Assembly: GCF_027116575.1 (NCBI RefSeq)
Contig: NZ_CP098252.1
Coordinates: 930,001-994,000, forward strand
DNA length: 64,000 nt
Direction: 5' to 3'
Source: Oxalobacter aliiformigenes
GTDB lineage: Bacteria > Pseudomonadota > Gammaproteobacteria > Burkholderiales > Burkholderiaceae_D
In this document: one piece after another, positions 1 through 8,983 of the stretch
How positions within the stretch are numbered: position 1 is the stretch's first letter
How the letters are laid out: each line of letters begins with the position of its first letter
Program-made: the position numbers and the translations under genes
Notes under the pieces: model-generated
What the model was told of the DNA's origin: nothing
Seen by the model: only the letters and a program-made list of their open reading frames with translations
Databases searched by the model: none

Positions 1-312
1 TCCGAAATGCGTGTGATCAAAACGTTGAGGAGTTGGGGAGTTCATATTGATGAGGCATTCTTTCTGGGAGGCGTTGACAAAACCAGCGTTCTGACGGCTT
101 TCAATCCGCATATTTTTTTCGATGATCAGGATATTCATCTCGAAAAGGCGGAACAACTGGTTCCCTCAGGAAAAGTCCCGTATTCCAGTCGGTCGCCGTT
201 TTCAGGAAATCGTTATACGGTTCTTGAACCGAAGTGGAGACAGGCTGATTCGCCTGTTGTTCAGGAGAAACATAATAAGCCGAAGGAGCCAGTAGCGTCA
301 CAGGGTTCCTGA
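1..312 (+). CDS. 5'-nucleotidase family protein, C-terminal part
   Basis: This is the 3' end of a gene whose start lies before the window; the frame is open from base 1 and ends with TGA at 310-312. The visible 103 residues contain a GVHIDEAFFLGG block followed by K-T-SVLTAF-PHIFFDDQ. I recognise this as the conserved C-terminal part of the cytosolic 5'-nucleotidase family PF06189, which dephosphorylates nucleoside monophosphates. The DDQ segment probably belongs to the HAD-like metal site. The last 40 residues are basic and polar and look like a variable tail. The next gene is the sucA operon about 430 bases on, so no operon link is implied. The family call is fairly sure; substrate preference cannot be judged from a fragment. 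Confidence 0.75.
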   Translation, partial: SEMRVIKTLRSWGVHIDEAFFLGGVDKTSVLTAFNPHIFFDDQDIHLEKAEQLVPSGKVPYSSRSPFSGNRYTVLEPKWRQADSPVVQEKHNKPKEPVASQGS

Positions 313-739
313 AATGTCTTTTACCGTGATGTACAGGGAAACATCGCCATCATGCCGATATTTTCCGTTTCGCACACCGTAAGGAATCCCGGTATTCAGT
401 AAACAGATATTTTCACAGGCGCTTCAGGACAGAAGCAGGATCTGTTTTCCTGTATCCGGTGTCCTGTACGGATTGTGATGATTTGTACAGGACCCCTATG
501 TCGATTTTTGCTTCCGGTCAATGTTCTTCTATTCCAATATGCCACGATAGTTTCCTGTACCGCCCGGGCTGTGGCGGGCGCTTCTGAACGGTTACCGGGG
601 TATAATCTCCTTGTAAGAGCCTGGCGGAGCCGGTATGGTTTATGCCGTGTGCCGCCGGCGGGTTCGGCCTGTTGCAGCAGGCGCTGGCAGGAAGACAGGG
701 CACAGCTTTCTGTTTTCCGTAAAGGGAAAGGTGGGCATC
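313..739 (+). promoter_or_regulatory. Intergenic leader of the sucAB-lpd operon
   Basis: I see no gene in these 427 bases. A TATAAT hexamer at 601-606 is a good -10 candidate for the sucA operon, but no convincing -35 box lies at normal spacing, so it may need an activator. It would give a leader of about 130 nt. A purine-rich Shine-Dalgarno stretch (AAAGG, about 726-731) precedes the ATG at 740. An ATG-less upstream extension of the sucA frame to 635 is open but its residues do not resemble E1 proteins. Confidence 0.35.
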
Positions 740-3604
740 ATGATGCAGGAATATCAGGACAACTCGTATCTTTTTGCAGGCAATGCGCCTTATGTGGAAG
801 AACTTTACGAAGCGTATCTCGACAATCCCGCTTCCGTTCCGGAGAACTGGCGGGCCTATTTCAATTCAATGCAGAATGTCCCGGCGGTGGACGGGAGCAA
901 TCGTTCGGATGTCCGGCATGGTCCGGTAGTGGCGGCTTATGCCGAACGGGCACGGCATTCTCCTTTCAAGATTCTGGTTCCCAAAGGGAATGCCGAGCTG
1001 GAGCGCAAGCGCATCGCTGCCCAGCAGATGACGGCGGCTTACCGTTTTCTGGGGACGTACTGGGCGAAACTCGATCCGCTGGAACGGCATGAACGGCCGC
1101 ATATTCCGGAACTGGAACCGTCTTTCTACGGGTTCACCGATACGGATATGGATCTGGTGTTCAATATCAGCAACACCTATTTCGGCCGTGAAACCGCGAC
1201 ATTGCGCGAGCTTTTGCAGCTTTTGCGCGAGACGTACTGCCGCTCGATCGGGGCGGAATTCATGTATATCACCGATCATGCCCAGAAACGCTGGATCGAG
1301 GAAAGGCTGGAATCCATCCAGTCCAGGCCGAATTTCACGGCGGAAGAGAAGCGGCATATTCTGGAGCGCGTGACGTCGGCCGAATGCATGGAACGGTATC
1401 TGCATACGAAATATGTCGGCCAGAAGCGTTTTTCGCTGGAAGGCGGGGAAAGTTTCATCGCGTCGCTGGACGAAGTGATCCAGCGTGCGGGAACGAAGGG
1501 CATTCAGGAAATCGTGCTGGGCATGGCGCACCGCGGGCGGCTGAATGTGCTGGTCAATATCATGGGCAAGATGCCGTCCGACCTGTTCGCCGAGTTCGAG
1601 GGCAATTTGCCGGAGAACGAGTTGCCGGCCGGAGATGTGAAATATCATCAGGGGTTCGTGCGTGACGTTTCGACACCGGGCGGTCCGGTTCATCTGTCTC
1701 TGGCGTTCAATCCGTCTCATCTGGAAATCGTTGATCCGGTCGTGGAAGGTTCCGCCAAGGCGCGGATGGTGCACCGGGGCGATCCGGACGGTTCGCAGGT
1801 CATGCCGGTACTGGTGCACGGGGATGCATCGTTTTCGGGACAGGGGGTCGTCCAGGAAACGCTGAACATGGCGCAGACGCGCGGTTACAGCACGGGCGGC
1901 ACGGTGCACATCGTGCTGAACAACCAGATCGGTTTCACCACGTCGGATGTGCGCGATGCCCGTTCGTCGCTGTATTGCACCGATGTCGCCAAAATGATCG
2001 AGGCGCCTGTTTTCCATGTGAACGGCGACGATCCGGAAGCGGTTGTTCTGGCCACCCGAATCGCGCTGGATTTCCGGATGGAATTCCGCAAGGATGTCGT
2101 GGTCGATATCGTCTGTTACCGCAAGCTCGGCCATAACGAGCAGGATACGCCGGCCATGACGCAGCCTCTGATGTACAAGAAGATCGCCATGCTGCCAGGT
2201 GTACGGAGCCTGTATGTGGACAGACTGGTCAATCAGGGAATCATCACGAGAGCCGATGCCGAGGCGCTGGTGGCCGGGTACCGTGCCCGGATGGATGCCG
2301 GCGTGCCGATCGTGTCGCCGGTCATGACGAACATGAAAAGCCAGTCGGCCCTGCAATGGCAACCGATTTTGCAGCAGCGGGGAGGGGTGGAAGACGTCGT
2401 TACCGCCATGCCGGTGGAAGAGCTGAAGCGCCTGTCCGAACGGATCACGACCATGCCGGAGTGGCTGAAACTGCATCCGCTGGTCGAACGTGTCATTCGC
2501 GACCGCTCGGCCATGGGACGCGGCGAGATGCCGGTGGACTGGGGAATGGCCGAACATCTGGCCTATGCGTCGCTGGTTTCCGCGGGTTTTTCGGTGCGGC
2601 TGGCGGGGGAAGATTCCGGACGCGGCACGTTCGTGCACCGTCATGCCGAACTGCACGATCAGAACCGCGAACGCTGGGATGCAGGTGTCTATATTCCGCT
2701 TCAGCACATTTCGCCGAACCAGGCCAGTTTCACGGTCATCAATTCGCCGCTTTCCGAAGAAGCGGCGCTGGCTTTCGAATACGGTTTCGCCACATCGGCA
2801 CCCAATACACTGACGCTGTGGGAAGCGCAGTTCGGCGATTTCGCCAACGGGGCGCAGGTCGTGATCGACCAGTTCATCAGTTCGGGCGAAGCCAAATGGG
2901 GCCGTGCCTGCGGGTTGGTCATGCTGCTTCCGCACGGGTTCGAGGGGCAGGGCCCGGAACATTCATCGGCACGTCTGGAAAGGTATCTGCATCTGTGTGC
3001 GGACAACAATATGGAAGTGGTGCAGCCGACGACAGCGGCCCAGATTTTCCATGTATTGCGCCGCCAGATGCTCAGGATGCAGAGAAAACCCCTGATCGTC
3101 ATGACGCCGAAATCGTTGCTGCGTCACAAGGATGCCGCGTCACCACTGGACGGGCTGGCGAACGGATCGTTTTTGCCGGTGCTGGGGGAAGTGGACAAAA
3201 CCCTGGATATGGAAAAAGTGAAACGGGTTCTGGTTTGTACCGGACGCGTCTATTATGATCTGGCGCACCGCCGTGCAGAACTGGGCAGGCAGGATGTGGC
3301 GATTGTCCGTCTGGAACAGATGTATCCGTTCCCGCATGACGAACTGTCGGACGAATTCCGGCGTTATCCGGCGCTGGAAGAAGTGATGTGGGTGCAGGAC
3401 GAGCCGGAAAACCAGGGGGCATGGCTGCAGTTGCTAAGGCCGATTTTCGATTGCATGCAGGCAGGGCAGAAACTGGCATATTCTTCGCGTCCGGCCTCGT
3501 CGTCACCGGCGGTCGGATACTTCCAGAAGCATCTGGCACAGCAAAAGGAGCTGGTCGGTGCCGCTTTCGGCCCTATGCCTGAAATGGTCATCGTCCGGTC
3601 ATGA
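740..3604 (+). CDS. sucA: 2-oxoglutarate dehydrogenase E1 component
   Basis: This is the thiamine-diphosphate-dependent E1 subunit that decarboxylates 2-oxoglutarate and passes the succinyl group to the E2 lipoyl arm in the TCA cycle. The product is about 954 residues, normal for the family. It starts with the typical N-terminal QEYQDNSYLFAGNAPYVEELY segment that docks to E2. It carries the HGDASFSGQG block near residue 361 and NNQIGFTTS near 394, both of the ThDP fold, and the GHNEQDTPAMTQP motif. I chose ATG 740 (a second ATG follows directly at 743) because it has a Shine-Dalgarno sequence and the upstream extension has no family likeness. It is the first gene of a co-oriented sucA-sucB-lpdA set, with 75 bases to sucB. 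The identification is secure. Confidence 0.96.
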   Translation: MMQEYQDNSYLFAGNAPYVEELYEAYLDNPASVPENWRAYFNSMQNVPAVDGSNRSDVRHGPVVAAYAERARHSPFKILVPKGNAELERKRIAAQQMTAAYRFLGTYWAKLDPLERHERPHIPELEPSFYGFTDTDMDLVFNISNTYFGRETATLRELLQLLRETYCRSIGAEFMYITDHAQKRWIEERLESIQSRPNFTAEEKRHILERVTSAECMERYLHTKYVGQKRFSLEGGESFIASLDEVIQRAGTKGIQEIVLGMAHRGRLNVLVNIMGKMPSDLFAEFEGNLPENELPAGDVKYHQGFVRDVSTPGGPVHLSLAFNPSHLEIVDPVVEGSAKARMVHRGDPDGSQVMPVLVHGDASFSGQGVVQETLNMAQTRGYSTGGTVHIVLNNQIGFTTSDVRDARSSLYCTDVAKMIEAPVFHVNGDDPEAVVLATRIALDFRMEFRKDVVVDIVCYRKLGHNEQDTPAMTQPLMYKKIAMLPGVRSLYVDRLVNQGIITRADAEALVAGYRARMDAGVPIVSPVMTNMKSQSALQWQPILQQRGGVEDVVTAMPVEELKRLSERITTMPEWLKLHPLVERVIRDRSAMGRGEMPVDWGMAEHLAYASLVSAGFSVRLAGEDSGRGTFVHRHAELHDQNRERWDAGVYIPLQHISPNQASFTVINSPLSEEAALAFEYGFATSAPNTLTLWEAQFGDFANGAQVVIDQFISSGEAKWGRACGLVMLLPHGFEGQGPEHSSARLERYLHLCADNNMEVVQPTTAAQIFHVLRRQMLRMQRKPLIVMTPKSLLRHKDAASPLDGLANGSFLPVLGEVDKTLDMEKVKRVLVCTGRVYYDLAHRRAELGRQDVAIVRLEQMYPFPHDELSDEFRRYPALEEVMWVQDEPENQGAWLQLLRPIFDCMQAGQKLAYSSRPASSSPAVGYFQKHLAQQKELVGAAFGPMPEMVIVRS

Positions 3605-3679
3605 AAAGATAACAGAAGAAAGAAATAAAACCGGGTCGTTTTTATTGATGTGACTCCGAATTTTTGAGTGGAGAAATTT

Positions 3680-5077
3680 ATGGCGGTTCTTGAAGTGAAA
3701 GTCCCCCAGTTATCGGAATCGGTAACGGAAGCCACGCTGTTGCAGTGGCACAAAAAGGCGGGAGATGCGGTTGCGCTGGATGAAAATCTGGTCGATATCG
3801 AAACGGACAAGGTGGTTCTGGAACTGCCTTCGCCGGCAGCCGGTGTGCTGGCGTCGGTGCTGAAAAAGGACGGCGATACGGTGGTGGCCGGCGAAGTCAT
3901 CGCGACGGTTGATACGGTTGCCGTTGCTGTGGCGGCTGAAAAAGATCCTTTTGTCCAGGCAGACGGCGTGAAAACGTCTGCCGCCGTACCGGAAACGGCG
4001 GTATCCAGGGCGGTTGCCAATGCCGTGCCCGCCACGCCGGGTCCGGCGAAAACCGTGGAAACGCCTGTTGATTCCACTGCATTCGACAGCGAACGGGACA
4101 TGCCCGATCCGGCCGATTATCCTTCCGGCATCGTCATGCCGGCGGCTGCCCGGATGATTGCCGAGCTGGGTATGGATGAAACCGAGGTGACCGGTACCGG
4201 CAAGGACGGGCGTGTGACCAAGGAGGATGTGGAACGCGCCTGGGCGGCAAGGGGAACCGATCTGGCCGAAGATGAGAAGGCGATCGAGCAGGCCACGCGT
4301 CGTCCTGTCCCGACGGCGGCGACATCCTATACACCTTCCGGATCGACCGGGCAACAGACGGTTTACGGTGCGACGAACCGTACGGAAAACCGTGTGCCGA
4401 TGAGCCGTCTGCGTGCCCGTGTGGCGGAAAGGCTGATCCAGTCGCAACAGTCCACCGCGTCGCTGACGACGTTCAACGAAGTGAACATGCAGCCGGTGCT
4501 GGACTTGCGCAAAAAGTTCGGCGAGCAGTTCGAAAAGGAACACGGTGTCCGGCTGGGCCTGATGTCTTTTTTCGTCAAGGCCGCCATTGCGGCGCTGAAA
4601 CGTTTTCCGGTCGTCAATGCGTCCATCGACGGGAACGATATCGTCTATCACGGCTATTACGATATCGGGATCGCCATCAGCTCGCCGCGCGGTCTGGTGG
4701 TGCCGATCATGCGTGATGCGGATTTGATGACGATTGCGGAAATCGAGAAGAAAATCAACGAACTGTCGATCCGGGCGCGGGAAGGCCAGCTGACGCTGGA
4801 AGACTTGACCGGTGGCACATTCTCCATTTCCAACGGCGGGATTTTCGGATCGATGCTTTCCACGCCGATCATCAATCCGCCCCAGTCCGCGATTTTGGGC
4901 ATTCATGCCACCAAGGACCGGCCCGTTGTCGAAAACGGCCAGATCGTGATCAGGCCGATGAATTATCTGGCGCTGTCTTATGACCATCGTCTGATCGACG
5001 GGCGGGAAGCGGTATTGGCCTTGAGGACGATGAAAGAGACGCTGGAAGATCCGGCACGTCTGCTTCTGGATCTGTGA
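3680..5077 (+). CDS. sucB: Dihydrolipoamide succinyltransferase (E2)
   Basis: This is the E2 core of the 2-oxoglutarate dehydrogenase complex, which moves the succinyl group from E1 to CoA. An N-terminal lipoyl domain holds the lipoylated Lys44 in the ETDKVVLEL motif. An Ala/Pro/Val-rich linker follows, then a peripheral-subunit-binding domain ([13 protein letters not shown] to TKEDVERA, about 155-190). A second linker leads to the catalytic domain with HRLIDG, catalytic His436 and Asp440. ATG 3680 is preceded by GGAG at 3670-3673, so a GTG at 3668 is unlikely to be the start. The length of 465 residues with a single lipoyl domain is slightly longer than E. coli SucB because of the linker. 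It sits between sucA and lpdA, 31 bases before the latter. Confidence 0.95.
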   Translation: MAVLEVKVPQLSESVTEATLLQWHKKAGDAVALDENLVDIETDKVVLELPSPAAGVLASVLKKDGDTVVAGEVIATVDTVAVAVAAEKDPFVQADGVKTSAAVPETAVSRAVANAVPATPGPAKTVETPVDSTAFDSERDMPDPADYPSGIVMPAAARMIAELGMDETEVTGTGKDGRVTKEDVERAWAARGTDLAEDEKAIEQATRRPVPTAATSYTPSGSTGQQTVYGATNRTENRVPMSRLRARVAERLIQSQQSTASLTTFNEVNMQPVLDLRKKFGEQFEKEHGVRLGLMSFFVKAAIAALKRFPVVNASIDGNDIVYHGYYDIGIAISSPRGLVVPIMRDADLMTIAEIEKKINELSIRAREGQLTLEDLTGGTFSISNGGIFGSMLSTPIINPPQSAILGIHATKDRPVVENGQIVIRPMNYLALSYDHRLIDGREAVLALRTMKETLEDPARLLLDL

Positions 5078-5108
5078 ACGGGATGCATGTGTGGCGAAAG
5101 GACGGAAT

Positions 5109-6533
5109 ATGAGTGTGGATTTCGATGTGGCGGTGATCGGGGGAGGCCCGGGCGGTTATATCGCCGCGATACGTGCCGCGCAGCTCGGCATGAAAACGGT
5201 CTGTATCGATGACTGGAAAACGGATGGCAGGCCGGCGCCCGGCGGGACGTGTACCAATGTCGGGTGCATTCCGTCCAAGGCACTGCTGGAGTCATCCTCG
5301 CATTACGAGTTGGCCAAGGAGGGGCTGGGCCATTTCGGGGTCGAGATCGGCAACGTCGGGCTGGATATCGCCCGGATGCAGGCCCGGCGCGCTTCCATCG
5401 TTCGCCAGAACAATGACGGGATCGCTTTCCTGTTCCGCAAGAACAAGGTCACGTTTTTCAATGGAACCGCTTCGTTTACCGGTTGCCGCAACGGGGAGTA
5501 CCGGATCAGTGTGACGGGGGATGAGTCCCGCCAGTTCACCTGTACGCATGTCATCGTCGCCACCGGTTCGAAACCGAGAGCATGGCCCGGCGTTCCGTTC
5601 GATGAGAAGTATGTGCTTTCCAATGCCGGCGTGCTGGCAATGGAGTCGGTACCGGAATCCCTGGCGATCATCGGAGCCGGTGTGGTCGGGCTGGAAATGG
5701 GGTCTGTCTGGCGGCGGCTCGGATCGAATGTGACCCTGTTCGAATCGCAGCCGGCGCTTTTGGCCGGTGCGGACAGACAGATCGCGCAGGAAGCGCAGAA
5801 ACAGTTGACGCGGCAGGGACTGACGATCTTCACAGGCGCGACAGTCCGGCAGGTCAGGCCGGTCAGGGGCGGTGTATCCATCGAATACGACGATGCCCGG
5901 GGGCAGGTGACGAAGGCGGTGTTCGACAAGCTGCTGGTTTCTATCGGCCGTGTGCCTTATACGGATGGACTGGGAGTGGAAAATGTGGGCTTGAAATGCG
6001 ACGAACGCGGTTTCATCGCGGTGGACGGCCTGTGCCGCACGAACCTGAAAAACGTCTGGGCCATCGGTGATGTCGTGCGCGGGCCGATGCTGGCGCACAA
6101 GGCGGAAGAGGAAGGTGTGGCGGTCGCCGAGCGCATTGCCGGCAAATACGGGCATGTCGATTACCGGACGATTCCCTGGGTCGTCTATACCCATCCGGAA
6201 ATCGCTTGGGCCGGGCGGACGGAAGAGGAGCTTGCCGAGAAAGGCATAACGTACAAAAGCGGTGTTTTTCCGTTCATGGCCAATGGACGGGCGCGTACGA
6301 TGGGAACGACTGAAGGGTTCGTGAAAATACTGGCCGATGCGAAAACCGATGAAGTGCTGGGCGTTCACATGATCGGGCCGATGGTCTCCGAACTGATTGC
6401 CGAGGCGGTCATGGCGATGACGTTCAAGGCGTCGTCCGAAGATATCGCCCGGATCTGTCACGCGCATCCGACCCTGTCCGAAGCGGTCCGGGAAGCGGCG
6501 CTGGCCGTTGACGGCAGGGCGCTGAATATGTAA
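5109..6533 (+). CDS. lpdA: Dihydrolipoyl dehydrogenase (E3)
   Basis: This flavoprotein reoxidises the dihydrolipoyl arm of E2 and reduces NAD+. An FAD-binding GGGPGGY motif lies at residues 11-17, the redox-active disulfide is Cys48-Cys53 (CTNVGC), and the NAD-binding GAGVVGLEMG motif is mid-protein. The C-terminal dimerisation domain has His453 and Glu458 of the HPTLSE catalytic pair. The product is 474 residues, as expected. ATG 5109 follows an AAGGA stretch; a GTG at 5091 is also in frame. It closes the sucAB-lpd operon, so it is probably dedicated to the 2-oxoglutarate complex, although it could also serve pyruvate dehydrogenase or glycine cleavage. Confidence 0.95.
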   Translation: MSVDFDVAVIGGGPGGYIAAIRAAQLGMKTVCIDDWKTDGRPAPGGTCTNVGCIPSKALLESSSHYELAKEGLGHFGVEIGNVGLDIARMQARRASIVRQNNDGIAFLFRKNKVTFFNGTASFTGCRNGEYRISVTGDESRQFTCTHVIVATGSKPRAWPGVPFDEKYVLSNAGVLAMESVPESLAIIGAGVVGLEMGSVWRRLGSNVTLFESQPALLAGADRQIAQEAQKQLTRQGLTIFTGATVRQVRPVRGGVSIEYDDARGQVTKAVFDKLLVSIGRVPYTDGLGVENVGLKCDERGFIAVDGLCRTNLKNVWAIGDVVRGPMLAHKAEEEGVAVAERIAGKYGHVDYRTIPWVVYTHPEIAWAGRTEEELAEKGITYKSGVFPFMANGRARTMGTTEGFVKILADAKTDEVLGVHMIGPMVSELIAEAVMAMTFKASSEDIARICHAHPTLSEAVREAALAVDGRALNM

Positions 6534-7646
6534 GCGTGCATGTGACGTCCCGTGAGCGGAGACGGGGAATGTGCGATGACGGTGATATGTTCCGTCATCG
6601 CGGCCGGCGGATATCATGATCAGAATGAGCACTCCACTCTGATGAATCCGGAAATGTTTGTCTGGAGTATTTTCGAGGGAAGGAACAAGCCTGTCCGGCA
6701 GATATTCGGGATAGATGGATGGCTGGAGCGGAAATGGTCGGATGATAGAGAACGGTTCTTCGATGCACGAATGCCGTAAATGCAAAGGCGATTCGGGGCT
6801 GGCCGAATTGTCGGAGTATCTCCCTTCATTCCACAACACGGAATCCGGGATGAAACCGGCGCCTGCCGCGATGTGTTTACCCGGTTGGTTCTGCTTGTCG
6901 CCAGTCAGTGCGAACCCGCCGAAAGCCGGGCAGGACAACAGAACGACAGCCAGTACCGGGAAAATGCGTCTGATATGGTGGACATGGAATTACCTGAAAC
7001 CGAATTTTTCCTTGCCCGGATCACCCGGGATGATGCCGGAAATCGGATAACCGGAAATCGCGAAGAAAACATCGACATCGATAAATCCGTCTAAAACATT
7101 TGGGAAAGGCGTGAAGGACGAGTTCACAGAATACCGCAACGTTTCCCAAACCGTCGATATCCGGATTGCGGTTTATCCGTTGTGTTGTCATTGTGCCGGC
7201 GGAATTTTCATCTCAAACGGCAATATCCTGTGAGATGCACTTGGATATGAATGTTGGGACTCTATCCGGTTTGCCGGTCGGGGAAACCGTTTTCTGGCAT
7301 GGCATACCGTTTGCCGGATCCCCCCAAAAATGTTCCCGTTTCGAGATACCGGAAATTCAGACAGGGAATCGTGTCCGGATTGTCGCTGGTGTCTTGAGAA
7401 ATATTTTTTCATTCGTGCTCCGGACATAGGGTCATGAAGAGGAAGCGGCGGAAAAAACGGGGTTGCAGGGAGATTTTCCGGTTTTGTGATTCTGCCGGAA
7501 CCGGAAAATATTCATGAAACAAATTTTTCCAGTTTCACACGTCACCGGAAAAACATCGCAGAGTATTGAATATTAAACGGAATTTCTGATGGGACATTTT
7601 GGTCTAACACGAATGGTGAAAAATGATGGTTTACATATGTTTTCCG
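6534..7646. other. 1.1 kb without a credible gene
   Basis: Short open frames here have no family likeness, no good ribosome sites and low-complexity composition. Two structures are visible. A perfect 10-bp hairpin at 6573-6582/6592-6601 sits 40 bases past lpdA but lacks a T-run, so it is not a standard terminator. A 9-bp inverted repeat, TTTGGGAAA at 7099-7107 against TTTCCCAAA at 7142-7150, encloses 34 bases. Confidence 0.4.
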
Positions 7647-7658
7647 CTTAATTAGTAT
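7630..7658 (+). promoter_or_regulatory. Sigma-70-type promoter before an RNA-like segment
   Basis: TTTACA at 7630-7635 and TAGTAT at 7653-7658 are separated by exactly 17 bases, a near-consensus vegetative promoter. Initiation would fall near 7665. The -10 box overlaps a 7-2-7 palindrome at 7647-7662, so it could be controlled by whatever binds there. This is read directly from sequence; activity is inferred. Confidence 0.5.
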
Positions 7659-7662
7659 TATC
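7647..7662. repeat. GTTAAT-type 7-2-7 palindrome, copy 1
   Basis: CTTAATT-AG-TATTATC is an imperfect inverted repeat with the same 7-2-7 layout as copies at 7733, 13457 and 13655. It lies over the -10 region of the promoter before the recombinase gene. Confidence 0.4.
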
Positions 7663-7726
7663 TGTGCAGGAAACGTAAGCCTGCCTGATATGACCGGCCG
7701 TTACTTCATCGTTCCTCCTTTCAGCA

Positions 7727-7762
7727 GCATCCGTTAATCGCGACTAACGGATGCTTGTTTTT
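7727..7762 (+). terminator. Intrinsic terminator
   Basis: A perfect 10-bp stem, GCATCCGTTA at 7727-7736 against TAACGGATGC at 7745-7754, has an 8-base loop and is followed by TTGTTTTTT. The stem contains one of the GTTAAT palindromes (7733-7748), so a second role as a protein-binding site is possible. Confidence 0.7.
7733..7748. repeat. GTTAAT-type 7-2-7 palindrome, copy 2
   Basis: GTTAATC-GC-GACTAAC has one mismatch between its arms. It is 86 bases from copy 1 and is embedded in the terminator hairpin, which may be its main reason for being palindromic. Confidence 0.35.
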
Positions 7763-7869
7763 TGTAACAAGGCGTTGTGAGAGCTGCAAAGCCGGTGACG
7801 GCTGCCGATTTTTTCTGCCGTGACGGAGGGATAGCGTGTAAAACGGTGTCCATTTTGAAAGGAATGTTT

Positions 7870-8844
7870 ATGGGAGTTTCAATAACACGTTTTTCACATC
7901 ATTTTTCCAGCTTTTACCAGCTTTCCACCCGTTTTCTGCTGTCGCAGGAATTCCGGCCCACGACGGTCAGGACATACCGGACGGCACTTTCTTCCTTTTT
8001 CTGCTGGCTGTCTGCGATGGGGATCGATGCGCCCATGCGCGAGCATGTCGTTTCATGGAAAGAGTTCGTCAAGGAAACCAGTTCGCTGGGAACGGCACAG
8101 ACCTATCTGGCGGCGATCAAACTGTTTTTCAAATGGACGGGACAACAGGGAATGTATCCCGATATCGCGGCGTCCGTGAAAGGTATCCGTGTCGGCCGCT
8201 TTCCGAAAAAGGATTTTCTGGCGCTTGATCAGGTGCTTGTCATTCTGAAAAAGGCGAAAGAGGGCAACAGCGCCTCGCGCGATTATGCGATGGTTTTTCT
8301 GATGGTGACCTGCGGGTTGCGTGTTTCCGAAGTGGCTCATGCCGATGTGGGAGACCTGAGATATGTCGGCGGTGAACCGGTACTTTATGTGTATGGCAAG
8401 GGACGGGACGGCAAGACGGATTCCGTCAATGTGCCGAAAAAGGTGGCGGCGGTCATTTACCAGTATCTGGGCACGCGGACCGATCTGACCGCGAATTCGC
8501 CGCTGTTCGCCTCGGTCAGCCGGAACAATAGCGGGGGCCGCCTGACTTCACGCAGTATCAGCCGTATCGTGAAAAACCTGTTGCAGCGTTCGGGGTTCGA
8601 CGGTGACAGAATGACGGCGCATTCCCTGCGCCATACGGCCGTGACGATGTCGCTGGAAGCGGGAGCGACCCTGCAACAGGTGCAGCAGTTCGCGCGGCAC
8701 AGTCTGATTGTGACGACCCAGATTTATGCCCACAATCTGGAGCGGCTTCGCAATCCCTGTTCCAACAAGATCGCCAGTCTTTTGTTGCGTTATGAAAAAA
8801 CGCATCGCGATGCGAAAGACGAGAACGGGAAAGTGACGGCCTGA
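7870..8844 (+). CDS. Tyrosine recombinase/integrase, XerC/D-like
   Basis: This 324-residue protein has an N-terminal SAM-like core-binding domain (about 15-110) and a C-terminal catalytic domain. All visible catalytic positions of the tyrosine recombinase family are present: Arg151 in CGLRVSE, a Lys in the GKGRDGK beta-hairpin, His251 and Arg254 in HSLRH, His277 in ARHSLIV, and the nucleophile Tyr286 in QIYAH. The start at ATG 7870 has AAAGGA at 7858-7863 with good spacing; ATG 7864 is too close to it. It is not next to a phage or an integron cassette, and the chromosomal XerC/XerD usually sit in other contexts, so a local DNA-inversion or excision role is possible. Related palindromes lie just upstream and again at 13.46 and 13.66 kb. 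Substrate sites are not proven. Confidence 0.85.
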   Translation: MGVSITRFSHHFSSFYQLSTRFLLSQEFRPTTVRTYRTALSSFFCWLSAMGIDAPMREHVVSWKEFVKETSSLGTAQTYLAAIKLFFKWTGQQGMYPDIAASVKGIRVGRFPKKDFLALDQVLVILKKAKEGNSASRDYAMVFLMVTCGLRVSEVAHADVGDLRYVGGEPVLYVYGKGRDGKTDSVNVPKKVAAVIYQYLGTRTDLTANSPLFASVSRNNSGGRLTSRSISRIVKNLLQRSGFDGDRMTAHSLRHTAVTMSLEAGATLQQVQQFARHSLIVTTQIYAHNLERLRNPCSNKIASLLLRYEKTHRDAKDENGKVTA

Positions 8845-8983
8845 TCCGGCCGGATACTTGCCCGGCAGGAAGTTTTGGCATTCGTTTTGATGCGGGATGG
8901 TTGTTTTGCCCGTACAAGACGGATACAGGCGGTTTCTTTTGGCACGAAGTCCATACCCGGAGAGACCGCCAGCCACAACAGGA

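Larger units (their letters stand above)
7665..7762 (+). ncRNA. Candidate small RNA or attenuated leader
   Basis: A promoter with 17-bp spacing at 7630-7658 and an intrinsic terminator at 7727-7762 bound a segment of about 98 nt with no ORF. The 5' part can fold as GCAGG (7666-7670) against CCTGC (about 7680-7684). The middle is unstructured and contains GTTCCTCCTTTC at 7711-7722, complementary to a strong Shine-Dalgarno sequence. The 3' part is the terminator stem. Such CCUCC-bearing single-stranded stretches are common in sRNAs that block translation. It could instead be a terminated leader of the recombinase gene 108 bases downstream, whose own GAAAGGA ribosome site is complementary to it. 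Confidence 0.45.

Noticed and set aside
866-2962. Long open frame on the minus strand opposite sucA
   Set aside because: Its composition (His, Arg, Pro, Gln-rich) is what the complement of a GC-rich real gene gives, and it has no family likeness. sucA on the plus strand is certain.
6573-6601. Terminator of the sucAB-lpd operon
   Set aside because: The 10-bp hairpin is perfect, but GC-rich sequence instead of a T-run follows.
7647-7662. A dif site for XerC/XerD
   Set aside because: The two 11-bp arms around a 6-bp centre seen in dif are not present; the element is a compact 7-2-7 palindrome.
7727-7754. Integron attC site next to the recombinase
   Set aside because: The arms GTTAATC and GACTAAC do not fit the GTTRRRY/RYYYAAC core, there are no cassettes, and the hairpin with its T-run reads better as a terminator.
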